Below are positions 15,801 to 24,188 of a stretch of DNA of 29,841 bases, piece after piece. The stretch comes from a bacterium (GTDB taxonomy: Bacteria; Vulcanimicrobiota; Xenobia; Xenobiales; Xenobiaceae). The stretch covers positions 1-29,841 of the forward strand of contig JALHDH010000033.1 in NCBI GenBank assembly GCA_022839105.1. Direction: 5' to 3'. Both the position numbers and the translations under genes were made by a program. The notes under the pieces were generated by a model, which was given only the letters and a program-made list of their open reading frames with translations, was not told the DNA's origin and made no database searches. Position 1 is the stretch's first letter. Each line of letters begins with the position of its first letter.

Positions 15801-16581
15801 GCCCGTCGTAGCCGAGGCTCCTGGCGTGGTGGCTGATGGCCTCCAGCCCCTTGTCCAGGGGCAGGAACCCCAGGCCCTGGCCACCTGCCAGGTCCGCGTA
15901 TTCCGGGAAGACGTCGGTCAGGAGGTCCTCGGTCAGCCGGCGGGCCTCCTCCGAGTCGGGCGGGCTCCCCAGCGCCGCCTCGAAGCGCGCGGCGTCCCAG
16001 CCCGAGGCCAGCTTGCCCCACCCGGGCTTGGCGCCCCGGGTCTTGCCCAGGCGGCCGAAGAACCTGGCGTCGCCGTCGTCGGCCCGCCTCTGGCGCGCGG
16101 CTTCCAGCAGCCTGGTGGCCAGGTACACCGCCGGGATCGGTGCCTCGGGGTGGACGCGCCGGAGGTGGTCCACGTAGCCGCCCAGGATGGCCGACTCCAT
16201 GTTCCTGGCGCCGATCATGTGGTAGGGGACCAGCAGGAACCTGCGCTTCCCCAGCCACTCGCAGCGCGAGACCAGGGGCACCAGCTCGGGCAGGCTGCGC
16301 GCCTCGGGCACGTTCTGCAGCAGCAGGTGCAGGACCGCCATGAAGTGCGATTTCCCGGCGCCGAAGCTTCCGTGCAGGTAGGTGGCCTTGCTGGTGCCCG
16401 CCTCGACCGAGCTCTGGATGAACTTCAGCGCCTCCTCGAAGTGCTGTGCCAGCTCGGGCGTGATGACGTAGCTCTGCAGCGTCTCCCGGGGATGCGTGAC
16501 CCCCTCGGTGAGCTTCAGGACGAAGTCGCCCTTGTGCACCCGCTCGGGGATGTCGATCAGTTCGCGGATCAGCGTGGCCAT
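12889..16581 (-). CDS. pglY: BREX-2 large ATPase PglY (BrxC family)
   Basis: A 1230-residue P-loop ATPase. It starts at the ATG at 16581 (MATLIRELIDIPERVHKGDF) after AAGGA; a longer in-frame extension is shadow sequence of pglX. Walker A is GSFGAGKS (71-78) in LHGSFGAGKSHFMAVLHLLL, and Walker B is LILFLDELILWLASR (D266, E267). A long helical body follows (RREKVLPL-type charged helices), then a run of about ten prolines at roughly 1167-1176 joins the body to a short terminal domain ending DLTWTVRQR. PglY/BrxC is an essential BREX ATPase of unsettled mechanism. It lies 11 bp after pglX and 4 bp before pglZ, so the three form one unit. No defect is visible. Confidence 0.92.
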   Translation of the reverse strand: MATLIRELIDIPERVHKGDFVLKLTEGVTHPRETLQSYVITPELAQHFEEALKFIQSSVEAGTSKATYLHGSFGAGKSHFMAVLHLLLQNVPEARSLPELVPLVSRCEWLGKRRFLLVPYHMIGARNMESAILGGYVDHLRRVHPEAPIPAVYLATRLLEAARQRRADDGDARFFGRLGKTRGAKPGWGKLASGWDAARFEAALGSPPDSEEARRLTEDLLTDVFPEYADLAGGQGLGFLPLDKGLEAISHHARSLGYDGLILFLDELILWLASRAADLAFVHEEGQKLTKLVEAQYSNRPVPIISFVARQRDLRELVGTTITGAEQLGFSDALKHWEGRFDKIALEDRNLPEIASRRVLRPRSEDARRTMDRSFEEVLATRKEVLETLLTEHATPEMFRKVYPFSPALVEVLVAVSSALQRERTALKLMMELLVQQRDTLELGHLIPVGDLFDLLLSGDEAFSDVMRGLADNARRLYREKVLPLLEQEHGTLTELRQQAPQDADAARRLRQFQTDDRLIKTLLLAALAPEVPAMKNLTPARLAALNHGTIQAPIPGFERTVVLTKLKHWIAAGIGEIKLSEDPLNPTVSVQLTGVDVEGILESARGEDNAGNRIRKVRELLFGALEIPLEDSLFQNYRLLWRGSWHDFDLLYGNTRELPDESLRSKGEQWKIILDYPFDPDHSPNDDLARLEEFRESNPEGANTLAWLPNFLSAQAGRDLGTLVVLDYLLQSEDRFTSHAGHLATGDRDAARQLLRNRRDVLRLRLQEGLEMAFGIREAAGNLVDDSYQMSLSDHFQSLHPGFKPRPPARSGGMKHALDGLLDQALRFYYPAHPAFEVKGEIKLGYLRKLWPELQKALESPDGRHLVEDRSLRPALREIVGPLKLGQMHETHLVLERHWLMHFHKKIADANPKHLTVRLLYEWMDQPARMGLPELLQALVVLFFAWQTNRSFRRNGAPVFPDLDTLQTDMVLVEQALPAAEDWKLALERARKVFDLKPLEVLNAGNVERLAEDLRRLASDHVQVACELPGRLEELARLVGMSPEELAGTHRMRTARAASALLESLADRGAEARELVHRAAQAHLASGAEATRASLKSTPDVLEALRSQNLQLLEAAGNWADERQQKGRALIRSVREALAFDDLSMPLAPEVRKAAKAIFDILTVKPPPPPPPPPPDPKPRREVVVSRGEWSGISARKALDQVEDLRRALQGRDGDVQVDLTWTVRQRTD

Positions 16582-16592
16582 GGCGTTCCTTC

Positions 16593-19500
16593 CTACTTCT
16601 TCTGGCGGCCCCTGGTCGTCCTGGCTGGCGGGGTCCAGTTCCGCAGGTCCTCTTCCTTCAGGCCCAGGGCCCGCAACTGCTCGGCCAGGAACATTCGGAA
16701 GAATTCGCCCATGGACATCCCCATCCCGGGGTCCACCTCCGGATGCCACTGCAGGACCCAGGGCAGCAGTTCCTGCAGCCCCGCCAGCAGGGGCACCAGG
16801 CGCTCGACGGGGAAGCCCTCGACCTCGCGGCCGCGCAGGTAATAGGCCGCCAGGGCCTTGGCCTGCTCCAGGTGGTCCCAACCCGCCCAGGCGACCACCG
16901 GGGTGGGGTCCGTCTCGCGCTCCGCGTGCGGGTAGTGGACGAACCGCTCCTTGGGAACGTCCAGCTTGCCGCGCAGACGCCAGAAGGTGGCATCCAGGAA
17001 GTCGGCCGAGGTGTACTTGGGCGGCACCGGGATGTCGCCCACGAGATCCGTGGAGCCGCCTGCGCCCCCCGGGCTCCGGCCGGAAGCGGCGTCCTCGCGG
17101 CGCTGCAGGGCCCACACGTCCTCCCACTGCTTGCGCTTCAGCAGCCCCGAAGGCTTGTAGCGGAGCACCGGCAGGTGGGGCACGGCCTCGGACAGCACCA
17201 GCTCGGTCACCAGGGCGGTGCGGTCGTAGTCCGAGCGGCCCCCCATCTGCGCCGTCCCGGCGCGGACCCCCATGTATTGGGCGGCAACCTGCAGGAACTC
17301 GGGGTCCTGGCCTGCCATGTCGGCCAGCCGGGCGCAGGAGGTGAGTTCCTGGGCGGGCCAGTAGCGGGGCGTCTCCAGGCGGTCCAGCAGCCAGGAGCGG
17401 AGGGCGGCCTGCTCCAGGTCCTCCCAGCGCTCGCGGTTCCAGCGGCGCTTGTGCTCGGGCTTCTCCAGCAGGCGCAGGTATCCGCCCGCCTCGATCAGGT
17501 CGATGCGGCGCTGCACGATGGCCTGGTACTCGGCGGGCCAGCGGGAGGGAATCTCAGTAATCGGGGTCGATCCGTGGCGCTCGAACCAGGTGGTCTGAAA
17601 TTGCGCCCCCCCCGGCCCCCCCGGAGGGGGGGAGGAGACGGCGGCCATCTTGCGGGCCATCACGATCTCGAAGGCGCGCTCACCGAGGCGGACCTCGGGG
17701 ACCTGCTCGGGGTCGAAGAGCGGGGTCTGGGCCTCTGTCAGGATGCCGTACAGGCGGTAGCAGAGCCAGTCGAGTTCCTCCTGGAGGGCGACGCGGAGGC
17801 CGAAGAGGTGGTCCTCTTCCGTGCGGGCTGCATCGAGTGCGGCTCGGGTGGGGACGTCGTGGGTTACCAGCGATGCGGGTAGGAGGCTCTGGGCCTGGAT
17901 GGAGAGGGAGTCGAGAAGGCGGGCGAGGGGGATTGTTTCACGCTCTCGTGCTAGTGGGAATGTGGCAATCTTGGTCCCGTCGCGTTCCAGTCGGTCATCC
18001 CAAGGGGTTTTCACGAGCCGGGCCCCCTCCGTGCCGACGTAGTCGCCGCCCTTCGCGTAAAGGGTCTGCCGAGCCCAAAAATTAGCCACCGAACTGTTCA
18101 GCACCCCCAGCAGGGCCAGGTGCTCGTCCTCCGTGGCCCCGGGCGGCAGCTTGATCACCGGGGCAGACTGCTTGAAGACCTTGCCGCCCCGGTCCAGCAC
18201 GAAGTGGTTGTGGGTCGCCACGAAGGCGAAGGCGATCGAGAGGGGGGTGCGATACTTCTCCGGCACCCATCGGTACCACGCCCACCAAGGGTCTCCCGCC
18301 TCCATACGAGTTTGATTACCGAACGTCAAAATCGTCTGCAAGCTGCGGCGATATGGCCAGAGAAAACGATACCAGAGCGAGCCGAGGTCAAGCGGCAGGA
18401 GTCCGAGGGAGCAGTCGTAGGGCGAAAATGCATGAAGCAATCGGGCGGTCTGCCAATCACGAACAGCCTCTCCGAATATGAACGATTTCACGTGGGACTT
18501 CGGGAGGCCCATTCGCAGTAGTTGGTGTTCCTCTGCAGCGAACACTTCGTCTTGTCCCGTAAAGCTGGCGAATCCTATCGAATCGCTCAAGTCCTCGAGT
18601 ATCTTGTTGCTTGCACCCTCCACCAGCTCTTTGAGTTCGCCCGCACCACCTCCCTCGAGGCTCCAAGGATGCTTATGGAACGTCCCCCTCGGGACATCCG
18701 CGATAGTAATATACTCGCTCTCGGCACCGGGTTGATCGACCAAGTCAACGATCGAGCGCCAGACCTTGCCCTGACTCGGGTCCTCCGGCGTCTGGGGCTC
18801 GCCCCGCACGCCCAGGGCCGCGCGCACGTTGCGGTCCACGGGACTGCGGTGCCGCCCCACCAGGATGACCGTTGGAGTGCCGTGTCCCGGCAGATATGCA
18901 CCGGATGTATCCAACACGTGGGTCAGGTCGACCTTGGGAAAGAACTCGCTGATGAGCTTGCTCCCGAACTCGCGCTTCATGAACGAGTTCGTGGTGATCA
19001 TCCCAACCCAGCCAGCAGACGTGCCCCTGCCGCCCTGCACAGCCAACTCGAAGAAACGCTCCGTGAACGGGACCCCCAGCGAGAACTTTCCGGCTGCACT
19101 GGCGTAGTGTTCGCGCACGAACTCGCGGTGCACCGGGTCTTTATCGGTGATATACGGCGGATTGCCTACTACAGCATGGTAACGCTGGCGGAGAATCTCA
19201 CAGGCGTCCTCATAGTCCCCCTGCATGAAGGAATCTGGCGTCCAACTCTCGCCCTCCAGGTATCTGTCGGTCCGATATTCGAGCCGCTGCTCGTATATCA
19301 GCGAGTCCCCGGCCGCCACCCGCAGCTTCACGTCCGGCGCATCCTTCATGTGGGCGATGCCGGCCGCCCGCAGGTAAGCCACCAGCAGCCGGAAGCGCGC
19401 AATCGCCGCCGCGAACGGGTTCAGGTCCACCCCCGCCACCGCCTCCACCGCCCGCCGGGCCCACTCCCGCCGGTTGCCGCCCGGCTCCTTCTCCTGCCAG

Positions 19501-20300
19501 CGCCGGAACAGCCGGTGGAATCCCCCCAGCAGGAAGTGCCCCGAACCGCAGGCCGGGTCCAGCAGGCGCACCTCCTCCAGCCCGAACTCCCGGATCGCGG
19601 GTTCCAGCGTCCGGTCCAGGATGAACTCCTCGACGAAGTCGGGCGTTTGCAGCAGGGCGTAGCGCTTGCGGGCATCCTCCGAAAGGTCCTGGTACAGGTC
19701 GCCCAGGAAACGGGTGTCGCCCTCGGCGGTCGTGAAGGGGCGCAGCAGCCGGCCCGTCTCGGGGTTCCGCTCCTGGAAGAAGGTCAGCAGCCGCCGGCCC
19801 ATGTCGCCCGAGACCCCGATCTTCCACAGAGGGTTGCGGTCCTCGGCGAACAGGTCGGCGCACCCGGGGAGCCGGGCCAACTCCAGGAAGACGTGCTCCA
19901 GGTACTCCCGGTCGGAGTGGCCGGGGTGCACCCGGAAATAGGCCTCGTGGGAATCCTGGGCCCTCCGGAGCCTGTCCTCTCCGCCCTCGGGCCCGGCGGG
20001 TTCGCCAGCCAGCCACACCTGCTCGATCAGGCCGTGGTCCTCCAGGTATCGGGCGAACACGCAGGCCACGATCCAGGCGGCGGCGGACTGCACCAGGTAG
20101 TCCTCGCGCCACGCCTCGTAGGTGGAGCTCGTGCGCCCCGCCTGTCGGGCCGCGTCCCACTCGCTTTCGAGGCGGCTCTTCAGGTCCGCCACGGTCCCGG
20201 TCCGCTCCCGCAGGTCGTCCTGGACCTCTCGCTGCAAGCGCTGCAGGTCGGCCAGGTATTCCTTGGGATTGGCTGCGGGCGTCTCGGTCTGGATCGTCAT
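16593..20300 (-). CDS. pglX: BREX-2 adenine-specific DNA methyltransferase PglX
   Basis: A 1235-residue protein with a class I methyltransferase core. The SAM-binding motif I is DPACGSGHFLLGG (from about 248) and the catalytic motif IV is NPPY (380-383), the N6-adenine type. The start is the ATG at 20300 (MTIQTETPAANPKEYLADLQ) with AAGGAG upstream. The N-terminal part contains a helical region with a DFVEEFILDRTLEPAIREFG lead-in, and the C-terminal half holds the likely target-recognition region. PglX marks host DNA at a non-palindromic site so that BREX can tell self from phage. Residues about 527-667 (DNA 18300-18720) are coded by DNA of about 55% GC, well below both flanks, suggesting exchange of the specificity region. 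A GC-only hairpin encodes a proline/glycine stretch near residue 890. Confidence 0.94.
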   Translation of the reverse strand: MTIQTETPAANPKEYLADLQRLQREVQDDLRERTGTVADLKSRLESEWDAARQAGRTSSTYEAWREDYLVQSAAAWIVACVFARYLEDHGLIEQVWLAGEPAGPEGGEDRLRRAQDSHEAYFRVHPGHSDREYLEHVFLELARLPGCADLFAEDRNPLWKIGVSGDMGRRLLTFFQERNPETGRLLRPFTTAEGDTRFLGDLYQDLSEDARKRYALLQTPDFVEEFILDRTLEPAIREFGLEEVRLLDPACGSGHFLLGGFHRLFRRWQEKEPGGNRREWARRAVEAVAGVDLNPFAAAIARFRLLVAYLRAAGIAHMKDAPDVKLRVAAGDSLIYEQRLEYRTDRYLEGESWTPDSFMQGDYEDACEILRQRYHAVVGNPPYITDKDPVHREFVREHYASAAGKFSLGVPFTERFFELAVQGGRGTSAGWVGMITTNSFMKREFGSKLISEFFPKVDLTHVLDTSGAYLPGHGTPTVILVGRHRSPVDRNVRAALGVRGEPQTPEDPSQGKVWRSIVDLVDQPGAESEYITIADVPRGTFHKHPWSLEGGGAGELKELVEGASNKILEDLSDSIGFASFTGQDEVFAAEEHQLLRMGLPKSHVKSFIFGEAVRDWQTARLLHAFSPYDCSLGLLPLDLGSLWYRFLWPYRRSLQTILTFGNQTRMEAGDPWWAWYRWVPEKYRTPLSIAFAFVATHNHFVLDRGGKVFKQSAPVIKLPPGATEDEHLALLGVLNSSVANFWARQTLYAKGGDYVGTEGARLVKTPWDDRLERDGTKIATFPLARERETIPLARLLDSLSIQAQSLLPASLVTHDVPTRAALDAARTEEDHLFGLRVALQEELDWLCYRLYGILTEAQTPLFDPEQVPEVRLGERAFEIVMARKMAAVSSPPPGGPGGAQFQTTWFERHGSTPITEIPSRWPAEYQAIVQRRIDLIEAGGYLRLLEKPEHKRRWNRERWEDLEQAALRSWLLDRLETPRYWPAQELTSCARLADMAGQDPEFLQVAAQYMGVRAGTAQMGGRSDYDRTALVTELVLSEAVPHLPVLRYKPSGLLKRKQWEDVWALQRREDAASGRSPGGAGGSTDLVGDIPVPPKYTSADFLDATFWRLRGKLDVPKERFVHYPHAERETDPTPVVAWAGWDHLEQAKALAAYYLRGREVEGFPVERLVPLLAGLQELLPWVLQWHPEVDPGMGMSMGEFFRMFLAEQLRALGLKEEDLRNWTPPARTTRGRQKK
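17616..17632. repeat. GC-only perfect hairpin inside pglX
   Basis: Seven Cs, a three-base loop (GGA) and seven Gs form a perfect stem within coding sequence, with more C and G runs directly next to it. It encodes a Pro/Gly-rich linker (SSPPPGGPGG) in PglX. It may be a REP-like sequence caught in the gene, or simply a linker-coding low-complexity stretch. Confidence 0.6.
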
Positions 20301-20367
20301 CGGGTCTTGTTGGCTCCTTCCCCTGGGCGGTCTGGGCTCGTTCTCGATCCGCAGACCAGAGCCTCCC

Positions 20368-20435
20368 CCGGCAGCGTCCGGCTCAGTATATGCTCCAGGC
20401 CTGCCAAGCCGTGTCACCACCCGAGACGCTGCCGG
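20368..20435. promoter_or_regulatory. 11-bp inverted repeat between ietS and pglX
   Basis: CCGGCAGCGTC (20368-20378) and GACGCTGCCGG (20425-20435) are perfect inverted copies 46 bases apart, starting one base after the ietS stop. The loop contains a TATACT hexamer on the minus strand (complement of 20385-20390) that could be a -10 box for pglX, though no well-spaced -35 box is seen. It could be an operator, or the stem of a long terminator for ietAS. Confidence 0.4.
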
Positions 20436-20436
20436 C

Positions 20437-23037
20437 TTATCGTCCGGCTGGCCGCACGGCCACCCGCTGGCGGAGTCGGTCCCGGACCTCCTGGTAGATG
20501 CTCAACGCCTCGGCCACCTCCAGCGTCACGGCCAGGGCGTAGGGGATTGGCCGGGGGAGCTTTCCGCCGACTTCCCGACAATTCACCTGAATTTCCAGAT
20601 CCTGGTCGTCCTCGAGGACGACTGCCTTCTCCCCCTCGAAGACCTCGTGCTGCACGGTACCCCGTCGGGCGGCTTTATCGTCCGCCTGATTTCGGTCCAG
20701 GCCGAGGGCCTCTAGGGGGCTCACCCGATACCACAAGTCGGCGAGGGCATATTCGAGCACGTGGGGTCGAATCGGAGTGAACCAGGCCAACGTAACCGTC
20801 AGCCTGCGCTTCCCTCGGATGCCCAGGGCAGCAGGGACGGGCATCCTGTGCACGTGCGACAGGTCCGCGCCAAGTTGCCCCGCCCCGAGGGCGGTGGCCC
20901 GCCAGGTGTTGCACTGGCTCGACCGCTCGGCGGAGTAGGCTCCGTAGCCGAGGAACCTCCCAAGCCCGCCCCGATCCGAGGTGCCGGACCGAAGTCGCTC
21001 CGATCCCAGAGCCCGCCTGAGGATGGCCGGCGCCTCTCCCCAGTCAGCCCCGTGGACCAGAAGGGTCTTGAGCCACAGACCCGGCGGGATGTCGTCGAGA
21101 ATCTCGCCCCCCGGTTCTCCTCGAAGCTGTTGGAGCAACTCGAGGAGCCGGATGGCCTCCCGGGTCGCCAGGGCCGTGGCGGTGCTCGTACTGCGCGTGT
21201 ACTGCGCCCCCGCCGCCTGAATTGCGCCGGTCGGAGGGCAGGCAGAGCGGACTCCCGGGGCGCGGATGCTATGCACAAGCTCCAGAGTGACCCGCTCGCC
21301 GTCCGGGATCAGGCCCTCCTGCAGCAACTGCCGTCCACCCGGGACCAGGAGATCGGGTTTCAATGACCGTCCGTAGCCACCAGCCAGGGGATTCAGCAGG
21401 GATGGCTGCCCGGCCGTGGTGCACGGATCTCGCCAGGAAGGGTTGAACGGCGGGTCGTCGCACGAATCCTCGTGGAGAGCTCCCACGGTGATGGCATTGA
21501 CCGACTCCGCTGGTGCCAGGAGACGCCGATTCCGCCGATCCTCGAAGCGCGCTCGGAGAATTCGGGCCTCCAGCTCTTCAGGCTGCAGATCCGACAGGCG
21601 CGCTCGCGGCGCCTCGACCTGGATCGGCCCGGTGCAATTGCCTGCGCTGACGAGGAACAGCACACCGTAACGCCAGGACAACCAGTCGAGGACCCGTGCC
21701 GTGGCGCTCATGGTGCCGAAGAAGGGACGGGCAGGGTCTCCGATCGAGAGGTTCACCACCGAGACCTCCGGTGCGACCGCCTCCTCGCCGGCTTCTCCTT
21801 CCTTGATTCGCCGCACCGCGCGGTGCAGCAGGTCGGGAAGCAGCATCCCCTCGGGCACGCATTCGATGGTACCTGTGAAGCTGGTTTTCGGCTTCATAAT
21901 GGGGCGGACGTACAGCGGGGTACCGATGGAAACTCGAGCGCCGTTGAGGTCGCCCAGCACGATGAGCGAGGCCACCGAGGTGCCGTGCCTCCGCGCGGCC
22001 GCCGGGTACTCGGTTTCGAAGCCATCGGGATCGTCGACAAGGAGCCGACCTGCCAGCAGTGGGTGGTTCTGCATCGGCATACCGTCGAGCAGGGCAGCCA
22101 CGGCCGCTCCGGAAGGCTGTCGGCCCTCTATCTCTGCGGCGACTTCCTCCGGTTCACCGGCCGCCAGGTGGACCGGAGACTGTCCCACCGGCCTCGCGAA
22201 CTGGATGTCCTCCGATTGGAGAAAGGCCACCTCATCCAGGACCTGGACCGAAAGGAGGGAGGTCAGCGGCATCTTGACCAGGAGGGCGTGATAGCCGGCC
22301 TCCTCGAGGTCGGCACGGGCCAGGACGTTACCTCCCGCCGCCTGGACGCTGGCTGAAACGGCTTGCTCTGCACGGGTCCGCCGATCGGGGTCCGGGCGGT
22401 ACCACAGCTCGATCTCAGCGATCCCCACCTCCTGGCCTTGGGCCGCCCTCTCCTGCCAGTCCTGTACCAGGCCCGTCTCGGCAAGGCGGTCCTGGATGTT
22501 CCATCGCCGGACGTCCCTCAGCTGCTCGAAGACCGCTTTCCATGGAGCGAAACCACGAGCAAGCTTCTCGCCGCGCGACCAGGCCCCCCACAGGGAGAGC
22601 ATCTGCTCCAGCGCCTTCTGGTTCGTGAAGATCAGGAAGAGCCGCCGATCGATCTGGCTGGTATGGTCCTCCCGGGGCGGTTCACCTCCCCGGCGGCTCT
22701 TGAGCTGGTAGAAGTCCTCGTCGGGAGCCACCCGCTCCGCTTCCCATTCCCCAAGCCATTCCAGATCCGGGACACGTCGGGCGGCCTGGAGGAAGTTCTG
22801 AACGGTCCCCAGGCACTCCAGGACGACCACTTCCTCGGGCTCCAACCCCGTGGCGTCGGACCGCAACTGGTTCCGCCGCCGCTCGAAGGATTCTTGGAGT
22901 TCCTTCCAGGCGGGGCCAAGCCTGGCCAGTTGTCTTGCAGCGCCCGGCCCCCGGACCTGTCCCCCACCACCTGTTAGTTGGCGCCTGGCCCCTGGTAGAC
23001 CAGGCGTGGGCATTAGCAAGAGTGAAAGGTCGTCCAT
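20437..23037 (-). CDS. ietS: Subtilisin-like serine protease, IetS-like (S8 family)
   Basis: An 866-residue protein with a central S8 peptidase domain. The likely triad is Asp318 in AALLDGMPM, His351 in HGTSVASLIV, and Ser618 in RSTSTATALAT; Asn467 in LVSAGN is the expected oxyanion-hole residue. The serine context STSTA differs from the usual GTSMA but keeps the T-S-x-A core. There is no signal peptide, so it should act in the cytoplasm. The first 300 residues form a separate N-terminal region. It starts 10 bp after the ATPase stop, so the two are co-translated. A paired AAA+ ATPase and cytoplasmic subtilase is the layout of IetAS, described as a plasmid toxin-antitoxin module (protease as toxin) and as an anti-phage system. 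Its specificity is unknown here. The identification rests on domains and order. Confidence 0.8.
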   Translation of the reverse strand: MDDLSLLLMPTPGLPGARRQLTGGGGQVRGPGAARQLARLGPAWKELQESFERRRNQLRSDATGLEPEEVVVLECLGTVQNFLQAARRVPDLEWLGEWEAERVAPDEDFYQLKSRRGGEPPREDHTSQIDRRLFLIFTNQKALEQMLSLWGAWSRGEKLARGFAPWKAVFEQLRDVRRWNIQDRLAETGLVQDWQERAAQGQEVGIAEIELWYRPDPDRRTRAEQAVSASVQAAGGNVLARADLEEAGYHALLVKMPLTSLLSVQVLDEVAFLQSEDIQFARPVGQSPVHLAAGEPEEVAAEIEGRQPSGAAVAALLDGMPMQNHPLLAGRLLVDDPDGFETEYPAAARRHGTSVASLIVLGDLNGARVSIGTPLYVRPIMKPKTSFTGTIECVPEGMLLPDLLHRAVRRIKEGEAGEEAVAPEVSVVNLSIGDPARPFFGTMSATARVLDWLSWRYGVLFLVSAGNCTGPIQVEAPRARLSDLQPEELEARILRARFEDRRNRRLLAPAESVNAITVGALHEDSCDDPPFNPSWRDPCTTAGQPSLLNPLAGGYGRSLKPDLLVPGGRQLLQEGLIPDGERVTLELVHSIRAPGVRSACPPTGAIQAAGAQYTRSTSTATALATREAIRLLELLQQLRGEPGGEILDDIPPGLWLKTLLVHGADWGEAPAILRRALGSERLRSGTSDRGGLGRFLGYGAYSAERSSQCNTWRATALGAGQLGADLSHVHRMPVPAALGIRGKRRLTVTLAWFTPIRPHVLEYALADLWYRVSPLEALGLDRNQADDKAARRGTVQHEVFEGEKAVVLEDDQDLEIQVNCREVGGKLPRPIPYALAVTLEVAEALSIYQEVRDRLRQRVAVRPAGR

Positions 23038-23047
23038 ACTTCCCCGA

Positions 23048-24013
23048 TTACGCTATCTGGTTCCGGTATTGCTTACGCCACAGGCCGATCCGCTCCTCCA
23101 GAATGGGTCTCGGATCGCTTTCGAGTCCCTTTAGGATCATTCGCCGCCGCACATCCTGGCAGAAGTCCTCGAGTTCGGAGAAGCTGTTCCCCTGGACTTT
23201 GTTGGCCAGGGTGCGGGGGCTGAGCCCCACCGTCAGCCCGGAAGCCTCGATCCATCTATTGAAAAACTCGACGCGTTGGTCCCGGGTCGGAGCCGGCAGC
23301 TCGAGGCGCAATTGGAAGCGTCTCCACACGGCGCGGTCCAGCAACTCCGGGTGATTGGTGGCCGTGATCACCACGCAGTGAGGGGGAAGAGCGTCTATCT
23401 GGAGGAGCAGCGAGGCGACGACTCTCTTGACTTCTCCCGTCTCGTGCTCGTCGCCGCGCTCCTTCCCCAGGGTCTCAAACTCGTCGAAAAAGAGGACGCA
23501 CCTGTGCTGCCGGGCCTCCTCGAACAAGCGGCCGAGCCGTGAGGCTGTCTCTCCGAGATAGCTGCCGATCAGCGCCTCATACCGCACGACAAGCATCGGG
23601 ACCCCCAGAGCGCACGCGACGGCTTCAGCCAGGGAGGTCTTCCCGTTGCCTGGAGGACCCACCAAGAGCACGCGGTTCCGGGGCTCGAGACCGTGGGACT
23701 CCAGAAGCTCCCTTCGGTGGTGCTCCTCCACCAGTTCGGCGACCAAGGCCTTCACGCCCTCAGGTAACAGCAGGTCGTCCACCAGCCGCCGGGGTTCCTG
23801 GATAGCGAGGAGTCCGCTCGGAACTGGGGTTCGCAGCGCGATTCCCCCATTGGTGCCATTCTGGCGTAGGCTATCTTTGAGCTGCTCCGCCAGGACGTGG
23901 TGCTGCTTGGCTCGCTCCTCGGCGATCAGCGCGTCCACCGTACGACGGAAGGCGGCCTGGTCTCCCCGAGATCCGGTCCGCACCAGGTTAAGCAAGAGGT
24001 CTGCACGGGCCAT
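23048..24013 (-). CDS. ietA: AAA+ ATPase, IetA-like
   Basis: A 321-residue ATPase starting at ATG 24013 (MARADLLLNLVRTGSRGDQ). A longer in-frame extension upstream has no conserved look and I reject it. Walker A is GPPGNGKT (119-126), Walker B is VLFFDEFETLG (D177, E178), sensor 1 is TATNHPE (N210), and an arginine-finger-like WRRFQLRLELP segment follows, a typical classic AAA fold of the FtsH/Cdc48 type. The N-terminal 100 residues are helical and probably contact the protease partner. It is followed 10 bp later by the subtilase, the IetAS arrangement, where the ATPase is proposed to restrain the protease. It lies 175 bp downstream of pglW, a gap large enough for its own promoter, although none is obvious. 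All ATPase motifs are intact. Confidence 0.8.
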   Translation of the reverse strand: MARADLLLNLVRTGSRGDQAAFRRTVDALIAEERAKQHHVLAEQLKDSLRQNGTNGGIALRTPVPSGLLAIQEPRRLVDDLLLPEGVKALVAELVEEHHRRELLESHGLEPRNRVLLVGPPGNGKTSLAEAVACALGVPMLVVRYEALIGSYLGETASRLGRLFEEARQHRCVLFFDEFETLGKERGDEHETGEVKRVVASLLLQIDALPPHCVVITATNHPELLDRAVWRRFQLRLELPAPTRDQRVEFFNRWIEASGLTVGLSPRTLANKVQGNSFSELEDFCQDVRRRMILKGLESDPRPILEERIGLWRKQYRNQIA

Positions 24014-24188
24014 CGGGTATGGATTCTCCAGGTCTGGGGTGGTGCCTCCGGATATTCCCGCGGGAGGCCAGAACTCGGGCGCATCCCCTTCGGGTCGGCT
24101 GCTTCCGCCCCTCCCCAAACAGCGGCCGAAAACTGAGCTTCCGCCGGCCACCGCTTGTCGGCGCAGCGGAACCGGGCATCAAAGCGCC

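Noticed and set aside
11980..16842. A 1620-codon open frame on the plus strand opposite pglY and pglZ
   Set aside because: Its composition is typical of antisense shadow frames and it contains no recognisable domain; pglY and pglZ are clear on the other strand.
24014..24151. N-terminal extension of the IetA-like ATPase
   Set aside because: The extra 46 residues are low-complexity and unlike the helical start at 24013, and the ATG at 24013 has a GGAG site upstream.
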